64,000 nt of DNA from Desmospora activa DSM 45169 (GTDB lineage Bacteria > Bacillota > Bacilli > Thermoactinomycetales > DSM-45169): the NCBI RefSeq assembly GCF_003046315.1, contig NZ_PZZP01000001.1, forward strand, positions 2,604,001 to 2,668,000. The letters are read 5' to 3'. Both the position numbers and the translations under genes were made by a program. Below, piece by piece: positions 1 through 9,067 of the stretch (its first letter is position 1; every line of letters begins with the position of its first letter). The notes under the pieces are model-generated. The model did no database searches. It had not been told where the DNA came from and was given only the letters and a program-made list of their open reading frames with translations.

Positions 1-36
1 CTCAATCACTTCATTCCCGGGTTTCGCTTCGCATGG
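1..36. repeat. partial match to the dispersed hairpin repeat, cut by the window edge
   Basis: Bases 5-36 resemble the inner part of the hairpin repeat at 61.3 kb: both have TTC-CCGGGT-TCGCTT-GC-TGGCC in the same order with a few substitutions. Neither end of the element can be seen here, so this is a tentative third copy. Confidence 0.35.
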
Positions 37-89
37 CCTGGATTTGGAGCATTAATAAAGAGATTTTCTACATGGAGAGGGGAAAACAA

Positions 90-980
90 TTGGATACCGT
101 TACCCACGCTTTACTCGGCTATGCCGTTTATGCCGCGACCAAACAGCGGGATTGGAGTAAAAAAGAACGAATCGGATATGCCGCCACCGCCATCGTCGCA
201 AGTGAGCTGCCGGATATCGAGGGTTTTACCGAAGTGATCAGTCAAGAAGCTTACCTTACTTGGCATCGGGCCATCACCCACTCTTATCTCGCTACCCCGG
301 TGCTGGCGCTGCTGACTGTTGGCATCGTCATCTTGTTTAACCGATCGATCCGCTTTAAAACTGCATTTGGCCTCGCTTTACTCGCTCTCGTTGTTCATAT
401 CTCCTTTGATTTGTTTAACACCTGGGGAACCGGAATCTGGGAACCACTCAGTTCCGAACGATACTCCCTCGGCTTTTTGCCGATTATTGATGTTGTGATC
501 CTACTCGCTTTTGTCACTGCCTTTCTCCTCCGCCGCCGTTTTGACAGCATCCGTGTGTTTCGAACTTTTTGGGCTGTGATCCTCCTGTATGTAGCGGCTC
601 AGGGGATACAGGGCGCCGCCCTCGCCTCAGAAGTGCGTACACAAGTGTCCAATCCGGATTATGTCACCTTTCAAGCCAGTTTTGTTCCCACTCAGTTTCA
701 ATTAGTAGCCCGGGAAGGGGATCGCTTTCTCTACTATCAAGGCAGCCTTTGGACCGGAATTACCCCGCTCGGAGAAGAACAAGACAACCGGAAAGCGCAC
801 ACTTCCGCAGTAAAAGAAGCATTAAAAGATGGAGAAGTCCAGGCGCTGGTTCGCTTTTTGCCCGATTATGGAGTCAATGTGGAAGAGACCGATGCCGACT
901 GGAAAGTGACCATTTTTGATCCCCGTTTTGGCCGAAATTTTCGGGGGCTATTGACTTCAGAAGTGATCGTTCCAAAATGA
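90..980 (+). CDS. YfhP/YdjM-type membrane-bound metal-dependent hydrolase
   Basis: The 296-residue product belongs to the YdjM/YfhP (DUF457) family of membrane proteins annotated as metal-dependent hydrolases. The N-terminal metal-site signature is visible: His6 in DTVTH, Asp42 in ELPDIE, and His59 and His64 in WHRAITHS. Four to five hydrophobic segments follow between about residues 66 and 175, then a soluble C-terminal half. I place the start at a TTG six bases after GGAGAGGGG because DTVTHALLGY is how the family begins; an upstream ATG in the same frame lies inside sequence that resembles a repeat. The physiological substrate is not known for the family. Confidence 0.8.
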   Translation: MDTVTHALLGYAVYAATKQRDWSKKERIGYAATAIVASELPDIEGFTEVISQEAYLTWHRAITHSYLATPVLALLTVGIVILFNRSIRFKTAFGLALLALVVHISFDLFNTWGTGIWEPLSSERYSLGFLPIIDVVILLAFVTAFLLRRRFDSIRVFRTFWAVILLYVAAQGIQGAALASEVRTQVSNPDYVTFQASFVPTQFQLVAREGDRFLYYQGSLWTGITPLGEEQDNRKAHTSAVKEALKDGEVQALVRFLPDYGVNVEETDADWKVTIFDPRFGRNFRGLLTSEVIVPK

Positions 981-992
981 GAGACACCAAAG

Positions 993-1016
993 CCACCGCC
1001 TTGATGAATGCGGTGG
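993..1016. terminator. stem-loop between the YfhP-like gene and arsC
   Basis: CCACCGC (993-999) pairs with GCGGTGG (1010-1016). It lies between converging genes, but neither strand has a real U-tract after it, so a terminator function is uncertain. Confidence 0.35.
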
Positions 1017-1091
1017 TGATATTATCCCCTCAGGTAAGAGTGTGAAAAAAAACCTATCGGTTCAACTTTTTTTGATGTATGGATTGATGCA

Positions 1092-1526
1092 TCAATTATT
1101 TTTGATCTTGGTTTCATCTGCAAACTGACAGATTCGCTCTTCAATCTGATCACGAACCCGCTGGAAAACGGCCCAGACATCCTCTTCTGTCCCCTCCGCC
1201 TTCGCCGGATCGTCAAAACCCCAATGCTGACGGTTCACATGAGGCGGAGTCATCGGACACTTGTCATTAGCATCCCCGCATAAAGTGATGGCGTAGTCGG
1301 CATTATTTAGGATCCCAGGATCGATGATATCGGAGGTCTGACTAGAAATGTCGATTCCCTTCTCCGCCATCGCCTGCACTGCCTTTGGGTTTAAACCATG
1401 TGCCTCGATACCAGCACTGTAAACATTAAAACGATCCCCAAGGATCTGTTTGCCAAATCCTTCCGCCATCTGACTGCGACAAGAGTTGCCGGTACAAAGG
1501 AAATAAATCGTTTTTTTCTTATTCAT
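1092..1526 (-). CDS. arsC: arsenate reductase ArsC, thioredoxin-coupled type
   Basis: This 144-residue protein reduces arsenate to arsenite in the cytoplasm. The low-molecular-weight phosphatase P-loop CTGNSCRS is at Cys11-Ser18, and the redox pair Cys83/Cys90 sits in [10 protein letters not shown]. That spacing is typical of the Bacillus-type, thioredoxin-dependent enzyme. The ATG at 1526 has GGAGGG nine bases upstream. It is the last gene of arsR-arsB-arsC, 23 bp after arsB, so the arsenite it makes is handed to the ArsB pump. Confidence 0.95.
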   Translation of the reverse strand: MNKKKTIYFLCTGNSCRSQMAEGFGKQILGDRFNVYSAGIEAHGLNPKAVQAMAEKGIDISSQTSDIIDPGILNNADYAITLCGDANDKCPMTPPHVNRQHWGFDDPAKAEGTEEDVWAVFQRVRDQIEERICQFADETKIKNN

Positions 1527-1549
1527 TTCAATCCCTCCATGAATCGATA

Positions 1550-2845
1550 TTAGTAAACCAGCATCAGCCATGCATACAGGCCGAGGAGTGTAATCAGCAG
1601 GGTTGGAATCGTCAGCACGATGCCCACCTTAAAGTAATAACCCCAGGTGATCTTCACACGCTTACGAGTGAGGACGTGAAGCCAGAGCAAGGTCGCCAGT
1701 GAACCGATCGGAGTGATCTTGGGACCCAAATCGGAACCGATCACGTTCGCGTAAACGAGAGCTTCTCGCATCAGTCCGTCAGTCGTAGTAGCATTGATCG
1801 CTAAGGCGTTGATCATCACGGTAGGCATATTATTCATGATGGAAGACAGGATCGCAGCGATAAATCCCATGCCCACGGTCCCTACCAAAATACCTTGATC
1901 TGCCGTCCACTGGATCACCCCAGCAAGAGCATTGGTGAGTCCTACGTTCTTCAGTCCGTAAACCACCACGTACATACCGATTGAGAAAACAACGACTGCC
2001 CAGGGAGCATCTTTTACTAAATGCTTCGTCCGAATGGCGGGACTGCGCCGAGCTGCTAAAATGAACCAAACAGCCGCTGCACCAGCGATTATAGATACTG
2101 GAACTCCCAATGATTCGCTAAAGAGATACCCTGCTAACAGAAAGCCAAGAATTATCCACGAGAAACGAAAAAGACGTAGATCTTTAACAACCTCTATGGG
2201 CTTCTGTAGATTTGCAAGATCGTAATCTTTCGGGATACTCTTCCGGAAAAATAGGAATAAAACAAGGAGGCTTGCTCCCAAGGCGAAAAAGTTAGGGATG
2301 ATCATGCGCGATGCGTACTCCACAAAACCAATCCCAAAGTAGTCAGCGGAGACAATGTTGACGAGGTTGCTCACCACCAGCGGCAACGAAGTAGTATCAG
2401 CAATAAAGCCGCTGGCCATCACAAAGGCAAAGATCATTTTCTCTTCAAAGCGAAGTGCTCGCACCATTGCTAACACGATCGGGGTGAGAATCAGGGCGGC
2501 CCCGTCGTTGGCAAAGAAAGCCGCCACCGCTGCCCCCAATAAGACGACATAGACAAACATCTTGCGTCCGTTTCCACCAGCAAGGCGGGCCATATGGAGA
2601 GCTGCCCATTCAAAGAATCCAATTTCGTCAAGAATCAAGGAGATTAAAATGATTGCTACAAAGGCCAAGGTAGCATTCCAGACGATCCCCGTTACGGTCC
2701 AGACATCGTTTAGGCTGACAACCCCGAATAATAAAGCCAGGAGAGCTCCACCAGTTGCTGACCAACCGATGGACAAGCCACGGGGTTGCCAGATGACAAA
2801 TACCAACGTAATTACAAAAACCGCAAAAGCAATCCAACTCATCAC
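1550..2845 (-). CDS. arsB: arsenite efflux pump ArsB
   Basis: A 431-residue, very hydrophobic protein of the ArsB/NhaD superfamily with about a dozen predicted membrane segments. Family hallmarks include [13 protein letters not shown] near residues 110-122 and [11 protein letters not shown] in the second half. It exports arsenite, driven by the membrane potential. It sits between arsR and arsC with gaps of about 24 bp, consistent with one mRNA. The start is GTG at 2845, or the directly following ATG at 2842; GAAGGGA lies upstream of both. Confidence 0.93.
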   Translation of the reverse strand: MMSWIAFAVFVITLVFVIWQPRGLSIGWSATGGALLALLFGVVSLNDVWTVTGIVWNATLAFVAIILISLILDEIGFFEWAALHMARLAGGNGRKMFVYVVLLGAAVAAFFANDGAALILTPIVLAMVRALRFEEKMIFAFVMASGFIADTTSLPLVVSNLVNIVSADYFGIGFVEYASRMIIPNFFALGASLLVLFLFFRKSIPKDYDLANLQKPIEVVKDLRLFRFSWIILGFLLAGYLFSESLGVPVSIIAGAAAVWFILAARRSPAIRTKHLVKDAPWAVVVFSIGMYVVVYGLKNVGLTNALAGVIQWTADQGILVGTVGMGFIAAILSSIMNNMPTVMINALAINATTTDGLMREALVYANVIGSDLGPKITPIGSLATLLWLHVLTRKRVKITWGYYFKVGIVLTIPTLLITLLGLYAWLMLVY

Positions 2846-2869
2846 ACGATGTCCCTTCTTTGCTGTTTC

Positions 2870-3181
2870 TTAGTCACAAACTACCTTTCGTACCGTCTTA
2901 TTTTCTTGTTCTGGATCTGGAAGAGACTCTAAGATGAAATGAAAAAAGGGCCAAGCGCTTCCATCCAAGGAGTAATACACCCACCGTCCTTGGCGGCGTT
3001 CTTTCACCAGATGAACACTTTTCAATCTGCGCATATGTTGAGAGACGGTTGGCTGGGAAATACCAAGAAACTCCACCAGTTCACAGACACAGCGCTCCTC
3101 CGCTTTCAAAAGTGAAAGGATACGAAGCCGGGTTTTATCACCGAGAGCCTTATAGATCTCTGCAAGTTTATCTATATCCAT
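2870..3181 (-). CDS. arsR: ArsR-family arsenite-responsive repressor
   Basis: A 103-residue winged-helix repressor. The DNA-recognition helix is ISQPTVSQHMRRLK (about 41-54). The As(III) site CVC (Cys31/Cys33) lies in ERCVCELV at the start of the preceding helix, the classic ArsR metalloid site; a further Cys is at residue 102. The ATG at 3181 follows GAGGTG by six bases. An in-frame upstream extension is not needed and would read through the promoter. It is the first gene of the ars operon and presumably represses it until arsenite binds. Confidence 0.93.
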   Translation of the reverse strand: MDIDKLAEIYKALGDKTRLRILSLLKAEERCVCELVEFLGISQPTVSQHMRRLKSVHLVKERRQGRWVYYSLDGSAWPFFHFILESLPDPEQENKTVRKVVCD

Positions 3182-3199
3182 ATCAATCACCTCATTTAC

Positions 3200-3229
3200 A
3201 TATAAGCATATAACGATATATATTGTCAA
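3200..3229 (-). promoter_or_regulatory. arsRBC promoter with AT-rich dyad operator
   Basis: Reading on the minus strand, TTGACA (3229-3224) is followed 18 bases later by TTATAT (3205-3200). The spacer is an imperfect ATATA/TATAT dyad, the kind of site ArsR repressors cover. The promoter elements are direct observation; the operator role is inferred. Confidence 0.65.
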
Positions 3230-3345
3230 AATGAATGACTAAATTAAGCGAGCGCTCCCCGATTGAGTATCGAAAAGCACTCGTAACATAAAAAAGCTCT
3301 TTATTTACTGTCTACTTAATGGGTCTATGACCAAAGCGGTGGCAA

Positions 3346-3906
3346 TCATCTCATATTACACATATTTCCAGCAGACCATAACCGCGTCACGCTTGCCTGT
3401 CCGTTCCTCACATCCACCTGATAAAGGTCCGGGTTAGACAGCTGTTTCCACGTCTCAAAGCCAAAGCGGGAATCAAAGTGGTGCAACAGCAAGGTTAATA
3501 ACGCACCGTGAGTTACGATCACCACCCGGTTTGCCCTGGATTGCTCCCATTCTGTCAGCAGCGATACCGCCCGTTGCATCGCTTCGCGGTTGGATTCCCC
3601 GCCTGTTAGAGAAAGATCGAAGTCGGCAAAGGATGCCTGTAACCACTGGAGCCAATCCGTTCGCGGCTGGGCGCTCAACACACGTTCCCGCAGGCGGTCA
3701 TCCACTACGAGCGAAGCCCCGCTTTGCTCCACAAACGGAGCGATGGTATCAATCGCCCTTCGATAGGGGCTCGTCACCACCTGATCCGGTTGAAACGGCA
3801 ACAGCACCTCCGCCAAGGCAACCGCTTCCCATTTCCCCTGCTCAGTCAGCGGAGCATCCGCCTCTTGGCCCATCGCACTCCCATGTCGAACCAACAACCA
3901 TTCCAT
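3346..3906 (-). CDS. histidine phosphatase family protein
   Basis: A 186-residue phosphoglycerate-mutase-like protein. The phosphohistidine motif RHG is at residues 7-9 and the second catalytic His is in VTHGALL near residue 133. The start at 3906 follows GGGGGAG by four bases. It is the third gene of a run after a lipoprotein gene and another histidine phosphatase, and differs enough from its neighbour not to be a recent duplicate. The substrate cannot be told from sequence; these enzymes act on sugar phosphates, nucleotides or phosphoproteins. Confidence 0.8.
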   Translation of the reverse strand: MEWLLVRHGSAMGQEADAPLTEQGKWEAVALAEVLLPFQPDQVVTSPYRRAIDTIAPFVEQSGASLVVDDRLRERVLSAQPRTDWLQWLQASFADFDLSLTGGESNREAMQRAVSLLTEWEQSRANRVVIVTHGALLTLLLHHFDSRFGFETWKQLSNPDLYQVDVRNGQASVTRLWSAGNMCNMR

Positions 3907-3953
3907 CCAACTCCCCCCACATGGTACGCCCGAAAGTGGTGATTTATTTTTGA

Positions 3954-4559
3954 TCACACTTTTTGCAAATGGTCATCCTGGTTTACCGTAACCACACGCC
4001 ACCCTTCTTCACGATGGTGGAGCAAATGGGAAACCGCCGTATTGCGAATGCGGGTGCGTCCTGGACCGTGTTCTCCACGGCTTACCTTATCCAGGACTGC
4101 GTTAATACTGCCGCCATGGCTTACAACCGCTACACGCTGACCGCGGTGACGTTCCAACAGCTCCTCCAACCAGGTCATCATCCGCCGCTGAGCGTCTTCC
4201 GCCTTTTCCACGCCATAGCAACCGCCGCGGTACCAAACCTCTTCCCATTCATCGGGATGGTTTCGCTTTACCTCTTCAATTGGCAACCCTTCCCACTCAC
4301 CAAAAAACCGCTCTCGAATCTCCGGGCATGGTTTCACTTCCAACCCGCGATCCCGCCCCAGCATTTCCGCCGTTTGAATCGCTCGGGATAAATCGCTGGC
4401 GTATACAGCATCCAAAGGCCACTCCTTCATATGCTTTGCCAGTCTCTGCGCCTGTTCCACACCTTCTGGCGACAGCGGTTCGTCATGATGTCCCTGAACT
4501 CTTTTTTCTCGGTTCCATCGGGTTTCTCCGTGTCGGATTAGATAGATATGCGTCTCCAA
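3954..4559 (-). CDS. histidine phosphatase family protein (phosphoglycerate mutase-like)
   Basis: A 201-residue phosphatase with LIRHGETRWN at residues 7-16 (catalytic His10), the ERFFGEWEG segment, and VVSHGGSIN near residue 150. This layout fits the broad CobC/PhoE-like phosphatase branch. The start codon is a TTG directly after the TAA of the upstream lipoprotein gene, so translation is probably coupled; AAAGGGG lies just upstream inside that gene. The substrate is unknown. Confidence 0.8.
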   Translation of the reverse strand: METHIYLIRHGETRWNREKRVQGHHDEPLSPEGVEQAQRLAKHMKEWPLDAVYASDLSRAIQTAEMLGRDRGLEVKPCPEIRERFFGEWEGLPIEEVKRNHPDEWEEVWYRGGCYGVEKAEDAQRRMMTWLEELLERHRGQRVAVVSHGGSINAVLDKVSRGEHGPGRTRIRNTAVSHLLHHREEGWRVVTVNQDDHLQKV

Positions 4560-5756
4560 TTACTCTGCCCCTTTCGCTGTCATTCGCTCAAAGCGACCGT
4601 TCTCCGCATTCCAGATACATTCATATGCACGGACCAAATGCCCCTCGCCATCGATCTGATCGATTAACAACAGACGCTGGCGTTCCCCATCGCCGGTCTC
4701 TTTTTCGGTTAGCAGAAGGCGAAATTGGACATCATCATCTTTGGGGATCTCAGGATCGACCCGGACTTGCTCCTTTTCCACCAAACCGGCAGCATTGCCG
4801 CGGAGATAGATGTTTCCCGCGGTATCAAACAGAATGAAGCGTTGGACTGTTCCACGATACAAGACCCGATTTGCCGTCGGTGTCTCCGATGCCTCACCAC
4901 CTAGAACAGCCAACACCGCATCCGGCCCTTGCTCACCCAGCCGGCCTCGGTACACCAGCTGTGCCTCTTCTCCCAACCCTTTTTCGATTTGCTGATGCAA
5001 GGCGGACTCCGACCAAGCGGAATCTAACTTTTGAATATCCACACTTTGCACCAACGCCGACAATCCTTGCTCCGGTTTATAGGTGGCGGTGACGATCGAC
5101 CACGGGCCTTGTGTGGATTCAGGAAAAGCGACGACTGTCCACTGCGGGCGAATCCGTTCTCCTTCTTGCAGGGGATATTGGTACACCTGCCACTTTTCCC
5201 CCAATCCTTCCGCCGTCAAAAGTATTCGATCTGAATCCTGCCGCAGGCGAAAGGACCACCCCTCTTCATGATCAGGATGAATACTTTGATGAATGGGAAC
5301 TTCATGAGGCCGAACCGGCACTTTAATGCGATAACCCCAGTCCAAAGTCTCCTGCGTCGCTTGCAGCATTTCCGCTTCCGCCGACTCTGCCTTTTCTCCC
5401 TCCACCTCACCCGCCGGGGCATAAACCGTCTCCACTAACGTGTTGTTGCTCACATGAAAAATATCGATACGGTAAGCGTTTGCCTTTTTTTCATAAATCA
5501 CAGTGGCGATATGGGAACCATCATGGCTGTAACCCAGCAGATACGGTTTCTGTGATGCATATTGCCGGAAGCCAGGGTAGGAGATCAAATCCCGCAATTT
5601 TGGAACCTGATCATCGCGATATGGATGAAATTCTTGATCCTCTTCTTTTGCGGGATCCACGTTGGATAATGACGGTACCGCTTGTACCGAGCCACAAGCG
5701 GTCAGAATGCAGAGGCCGATCAGCCAAACCATGCTTTTTTTAAACCAAGAACGCAC
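4560..5756 (-). CDS. putative lipoprotein of unknown function
   Basis: The 398-residue product has a signal peptide ending in a lipobox, LTAC with Cys21, so it should be anchored on the outside of the membrane. The rest alternates beta-strand-like hydrophobic stretches with acidic, Glu-rich linkers, and includes phrases such as LLGYSHDGSHIATVIYEKK that resemble beta-propeller repeats. I recognise no family. It heads a three-gene minus-strand run with two histidine phosphatases and is divergent from the acetyltransferase gene. Confidence 0.7.
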   Translation of the reverse strand: MRSWFKKSMVWLIGLCILTACGSVQAVPSLSNVDPAKEEDQEFHPYRDDQVPKLRDLISYPGFRQYASQKPYLLGYSHDGSHIATVIYEKKANAYRIDIFHVSNNTLVETVYAPAGEVEGEKAESAEAEMLQATQETLDWGYRIKVPVRPHEVPIHQSIHPDHEEGWSFRLRQDSDRILLTAEGLGEKWQVYQYPLQEGERIRPQWTVVAFPESTQGPWSIVTATYKPEQGLSALVQSVDIQKLDSAWSESALHQQIEKGLGEEAQLVYRGRLGEQGPDAVLAVLGGEASETPTANRVLYRGTVQRFILFDTAGNIYLRGNAAGLVEKEQVRVDPEIPKDDDVQFRLLLTEKETGDGERQRLLLIDQIDGEGHLVRAYECIWNAENGRFERMTAKGAE

Positions 5757-5874
5757 TCCGCATCCCTCCGTCGCTCCTTCTTCACACTTTTATCTTAACG
5801 AAAAAAGGAGTTCCCGACTATCCCTGGAAAGGAATTCACATCCAGAATGATGGTTGAAACAGAGGATCATGCTA

Positions 5875-6489
5875 ATGGAAAAAAGGCAGGTTACTCCCAT
5901 GTTGATCCTGCAGGGGGATCCTGAAATCGTTTTAATCCTGTTTCAATTAAAAGATGCCCCATCCCTTTACCACTTGATTAACAGTAGTCGCAATCACTTG
6001 GAACCGTGGCTTCCCTGGATTCGCGAAATTCACTCTCTGCAAGCGGTAGAAGGATATATCACACGGTCGTTGTTTGATTTTTCAAAGGGAAGGCAACTTC
6101 ATTTCGGCATTTGGCATCAAGCTCGGTTAACAGGTTCGGTAACTGTAGAGCGGATTGATACTAACAGCCGTATCGCAGAATTGGGGTACTGGTTAGCTCC
6201 TGCTTACACCGGCAAGGGTTGGATGAAGCGCTCCGTCTCACAGGTGATTCAATATCTGTTTGAGAGACACAACATCAATCGGGTGGAGATTCGCTGTGAA
6301 ACCGACAATAAAGCCAGTAATCAGGTGGCGCAACGTCTCGGATTTCAGCTGGAGGGGACATTGCGCCAAGGGGCCTGGAAAGACGGGCGCTTTGTCGATC
6401 TGCATTTATACAGCTTGTTGCGTTGTCACTGGAAATCGCCGGTTGATCACTGCTTTACCCAAATCAATCCTCCCACACTACGGACCTGA
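5875..6489 (+). CDS. GNAT-family N-acetyltransferase (RimJ/RimL-like)
   Basis: About 204 residues. RimL-like features are HLEPWLPWI near the N-terminus, LGYWLAPAYTGKGWMKRSV in the acetyl-CoA binding region, and the C-terminal NKASNQVAQRLGFQLEGTLRQ. Proteins of this type acetylate protein N-termini, tRNA-linked groups or small amines; the substrate here is unknown. The start is uncertain: ATG at 5875 has AGAGG nine bases upstream, but ATG 5869 or 5899 is also possible. Confidence 0.8.
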   Translation: MEKRQVTPMLILQGDPEIVLILFQLKDAPSLYHLINSSRNHLEPWLPWIREIHSLQAVEGYITRSLFDFSKGRQLHFGIWHQARLTGSVTVERIDTNSRIAELGYWLAPAYTGKGWMKRSVSQVIQYLFERHNINRVEIRCETDNKASNQVAQRLGFQLEGTLRQGAWKDGRFVDLHLYSLLRCHWKSPVDHCFTQINPPTLRT

Positions 6490-6499
6490 TCTCGGCGTC

Positions 6500-6598
6500 G
6501 GGAGTGGATTTCCGCCTTCACTCCATACGAAACAGAGTCGTTCATTCGGAAATCCATCTCTCCCAAAAAAACAATCAAAGATACCGGGGTACTAATCC
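6500..6598. repeat. dispersed hairpin repeat, short copy
   Basis: GGGAGTGGATTTCCG (6500-6514) is the inverse of CGGAAATCCA-CTCCC near 6547-6564, apart from a 3-base bulge, giving a stem of about 15 bp. A conserved tail, AATCAAAGATAC, follows at 6573-6584. The arms and tail recur at 61.3 kb, where the loop is about 54 bases longer. No T-run follows the stem in the direction of the upstream gene, so it is not a simple terminator. Confidence 0.7.
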
Positions 6599-6605
6599 TG
6601 AACCA

Positions 6606-7073
6606 TCAATTGCCACCGGAATTGACCGGTTGGATCAATTGATTACCATCGGCTTCTCTTTCAGCGATAAATACTGCTGTTCCTGGTGTGCGAGGATGCT
6701 GTAAATCGGCAAACTCCCCTTTAGCCAGCGGGTGGGATACAAATCGCACCACTTTATTGTTTTTGACAAAGACCAGTAAATTCTCTTCTCTCTCCTTTAA
6801 ATCCTCCGCCTGGTCCCAATCGATCCCCATCCGCGCTTTGATCTCCTCTCCGGAAGTGTCAGGGCCAAATACATAGACATAATCCCAATCAAAGTTGGCA
6901 ATTTGACTCATCCGCAACAGGGAAGAACCTTGACCGATCCCTTCCTCGCTTTTGATTACCTTTTGCGCGGCTGCATCTAAATCCCGCTCCAGGCTAGGCT
7001 GTGGCCACTGATTTCCACATGCAGCCAGTAGCAAACAGCAGCCCGCCACCAGCACGATGCTCCATTTTTTCAC
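6606..7073 (-). CDS. small putative lipoprotein
   Basis: A 155-residue secreted lipoprotein with lipobox LLAAC (Cys19). I chose the GTG at 7073 because AAGGA lies 11 bases upstream and the signal peptide KKWSIVLVAGCCLLLAAC then begins at once; a longer frame would start in non-protein-like sequence. The mature part contains NFDWDYVYVFGP and a conserved-looking NNKVVRFVSHPL, but I cannot assign a family. It is monocistronic on the minus strand, downstream of the LacI terminator. Confidence 0.7.
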   Translation of the reverse strand: MKKWSIVLVAGCCLLLAACGNQWPQPSLERDLDAAAQKVIKSEEGIGQGSSLLRMSQIANFDWDYVYVFGPDTSGEEIKARMGIDWDQAEDLKEREENLLVFVKNNKVVRFVSHPLAKGEFADLQHPRTPGTAVFIAEREADGNQLIQPVNSGGN

Positions 7074-7153
7074 AATTGTCACCGTCCTTGCTAAGTATTT
7101 GCCCCCTATTATAGTCGTTGTTGCGTCAATCATCATCTCCATTTGGTGACAAC

Positions 7154-7183
7154 AAAAAAACAGACCGTATCAAAGGTCTGTTG
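7154..7183 (-). terminator. rho-independent terminator of the sugar operon
   Basis: AACAGACC pairs with GGTCTGTT on the minus strand and is followed by a run of at least six Ts. The first arm overlaps the last codons of the lacI-type gene. Confidence 0.85.
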
Positions 7184-8204
7184 TTAAGACTTGTTTTAAT
7201 ATGGCAGTACTCTCGCGCACAATCACTTGATAATCCAGCGTGATCGCGTCACAGCGGGAGTCGCGTTTGCCCTTGATTCGGTCTGTCAAGATTTGTGCGG
7301 ATTTGTATCCCATCTGATAAGGGGAGTGGCGGACTGTTGTCAGCCGTGGCGTAATCAAAGAAGCCAACTCTTCATCATCAAAGCCGGCGACAGAAAATTC
7401 CTCCGGTAAAGAGACACCCTCTTGTTTTAGATAGGTCATCGCCCCTACAGCCAACCGGTCACAGGCGCAAAAGAGCGCTGTCGGCTTTTCCGCTGTTCGC
7501 CAAATCGCTCGCATTCCCTGATAACCGTTCTCCACATTAAACTCCCCCGCTTCAGCGGTCCAATCGGAACGGAAGGAAAGACCGTAAGTTTGGAGCGCCA
7601 GATGATAGCCCTCCAACCGCTCGCGTCCGGATTGAACGTCCCACAACGGCCCATGGATCATACCGATGCGGCGGTGTCCCAGCTGGATCAGATGACTGAC
7701 CGTCTCATAAGCAGCCCGGCGGTTATCGATCGCAACGGAGGGAATATCCTTATTTTTTAAGCGCTGTCCGATGATCACACATGGAATGTTTGATTGTATG
7801 ATTTCCTGTTGACAAGCGGGGTCCAACCGGGCAGCCGCCCACAGAATTCCATCCATCTGTTTCGATTGAAAAATACGCAGCAATTCCAGTTCACGGCGGT
7901 CATCCTTTTCTGATATGGCCAAAACGGTGTAATAGGCCCTTTCCTTGGCGACCGCCTCAATCCCTTCCACCAAGCCAGAAAAATAAGGATTGGCGATCTC
8001 CGGTACAATCACACCGATCAACCCTGTTTTCTTCCGAATCATGCTTCTCGCTACCGCATTGGGACGATAGCCTGTCTCTTCCACCGCTTGCATAATTCGC
8101 TGTTTCAACGGGTTACTCACCGGTTTTGATTGATTGAGCACCCTGGATACTGTAGCGATCGAAACACCCGCCCGCTTAGCAACATCCCGAATCGTCACTC
8201 CCAT
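7170..8204 (-). CDS. LacI-family transcriptional regulator of the sugar operon
   Basis: A 344-residue LacI-family repressor. The N-terminal HTH is TIRDVAKRAGVSIATVSRVLN (about 3-23) followed by hinge [10 protein letters not shown], then a periplasmic-binding-protein-like ligand domain (about 60-335). It is the last gene of the ABC-transporter/dehydrogenase operon, so it probably senses that sugar or a derivative. Candidate operators are the palindromes at 15193-15208 and 15021-15034. AGGTGAT precedes the ATG by nine bases. Confidence 0.88.
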   Translation of the reverse strand: MGVTIRDVAKRAGVSIATVSRVLNQSKPVSNPLKQRIMQAVEETGYRPNAVARSMIRKKTGLIGVIVPEIANPYFSGLVEGIEAVAKERAYYTVLAISEKDDRRELELLRIFQSKQMDGILWAAARLDPACQQEIIQSNIPCVIIGQRLKNKDIPSVAIDNRRAAYETVSHLIQLGHRRIGMIHGPLWDVQSGRERLEGYHLALQTYGLSFRSDWTAEAGEFNVENGYQGMRAIWRTAEKPTALFCACDRLAVGAMTYLKQEGVSLPEEFSVAGFDDEELASLITPRLTTVRHSPYQMGYKSAQILTDRIKGKRDSRCDAITLDYQVIVRESTAILKQVLTTDL

Positions 8205-8230
8205 TGTCGGTTATCACCTAATTTTTTGTT

Positions 8231-9067
8231 TTATTCCTTAACCGCACCAGACGTCAATCCGGCGACAATCCGCCGTTGAAAGATTAATACCATCACCACC
8301 AAGGGAATGGTCACAATCACGGAAGCGGCAGAAATCTCTGCCCATGGGATGGAAAAACGCCCTTGAAACATCGCGATGCCCACCGGAACGGTCTTCATTG
8401 CCTCATCGGTGTTAATGGTCAAGGCGAAGAAAAATTCGTTCCAAGCGGCGATAAAGACTAAAATCGCTGTGGTAAAAGTGCCCGGAATCGCCAACGGAAA
8501 GATCACCTTCCAAAACGCTTGCATGGTGGTCGCTCCATCCATCTTGGCCGCTTCTTCCAACTCAAACGGAATCTTGCGGAAAAAGACGGTCAGATTCCAT
8601 AACGCCAGCGGCAGGGCAAAAGTGGTATACGGAATGATTAGCCCCAGATAGCTGTTAGTCAGACCGATACCCTCCATAAACATAAAGATGGGAGAGATAG
8701 TGGCAATTTGTGGAAACATGGAAACTGCCAATACGATGCCTAAGATAAAGCTTTTGCCCCAAAACTGCAATCGTGCGATCGCATAGGCGGCAATGGCGGC
8801 GATAAAGACACAGTACAAGGTGGTAAACACTGCCACGATGGTACTATTCAACAGATAGGCGGCAAAGGGGCGCTGGGTAAAAACACTGACGAAGTTATCC
8901 AGCGTCGGATTTTGGGGAAAAGGTTTAAAAGCGCTGGCCCCAAACAGTTCTCCCGGTGGTTTAAGGGCCGTTAACGCTTGCCAGATAAAGGGGAACAAGA
9001 TCACCACTACAAAGCCTATCAGGAAAAGGTAAAACAGCAGTCCAGCTTTTTTGTTCATCGTTTTCAC
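8231..9067 (-). CDS. carbohydrate ABC transporter permease, MalG type
   Basis: A 278-residue inner-membrane permease with six predicted helices. The EAA loop that docks on the ATPase is visible as LEEAAKMDGATTMQAFWKVIFPLA near residues 170-193. Its ATG overlaps the stop of the MalF-type partner by four bases, so the two are translationally coupled. No ATPase gene is in the operon, which is normal for family-1 sugar importers that share an MsmX-like ATPase. Confidence 0.9.
   Translation of the reverse strand: MKTMNKKAGLLFYLFLIGFVVVILFPFIWQALTALKPPGELFGASAFKPFPQNPTLDNFVSVFTQRPFAAYLLNSTIVAVFTTLYCVFIAAIAAYAIARLQFWGKSFILGIVLAVSMFPQIATISPIFMFMEGIGLTNSYLGLIIPYTTFALPLALWNLTVFFRKIPFELEEAAKMDGATTMQAFWKVIFPLAIPGTFTTAILVFIAAWNEFFFALTINTDEAMKTVPVGIAMFQGRFSIPWAEISAASVIVTIPLVVMVLIFQRRIVAGLTSGAVKE

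Noticed and set aside
3531-3953. 140-codon plus-strand frame opposite the histidine phosphatase
   Set aside because: Shadow frame, Pro/Arg-rich, no start signals.
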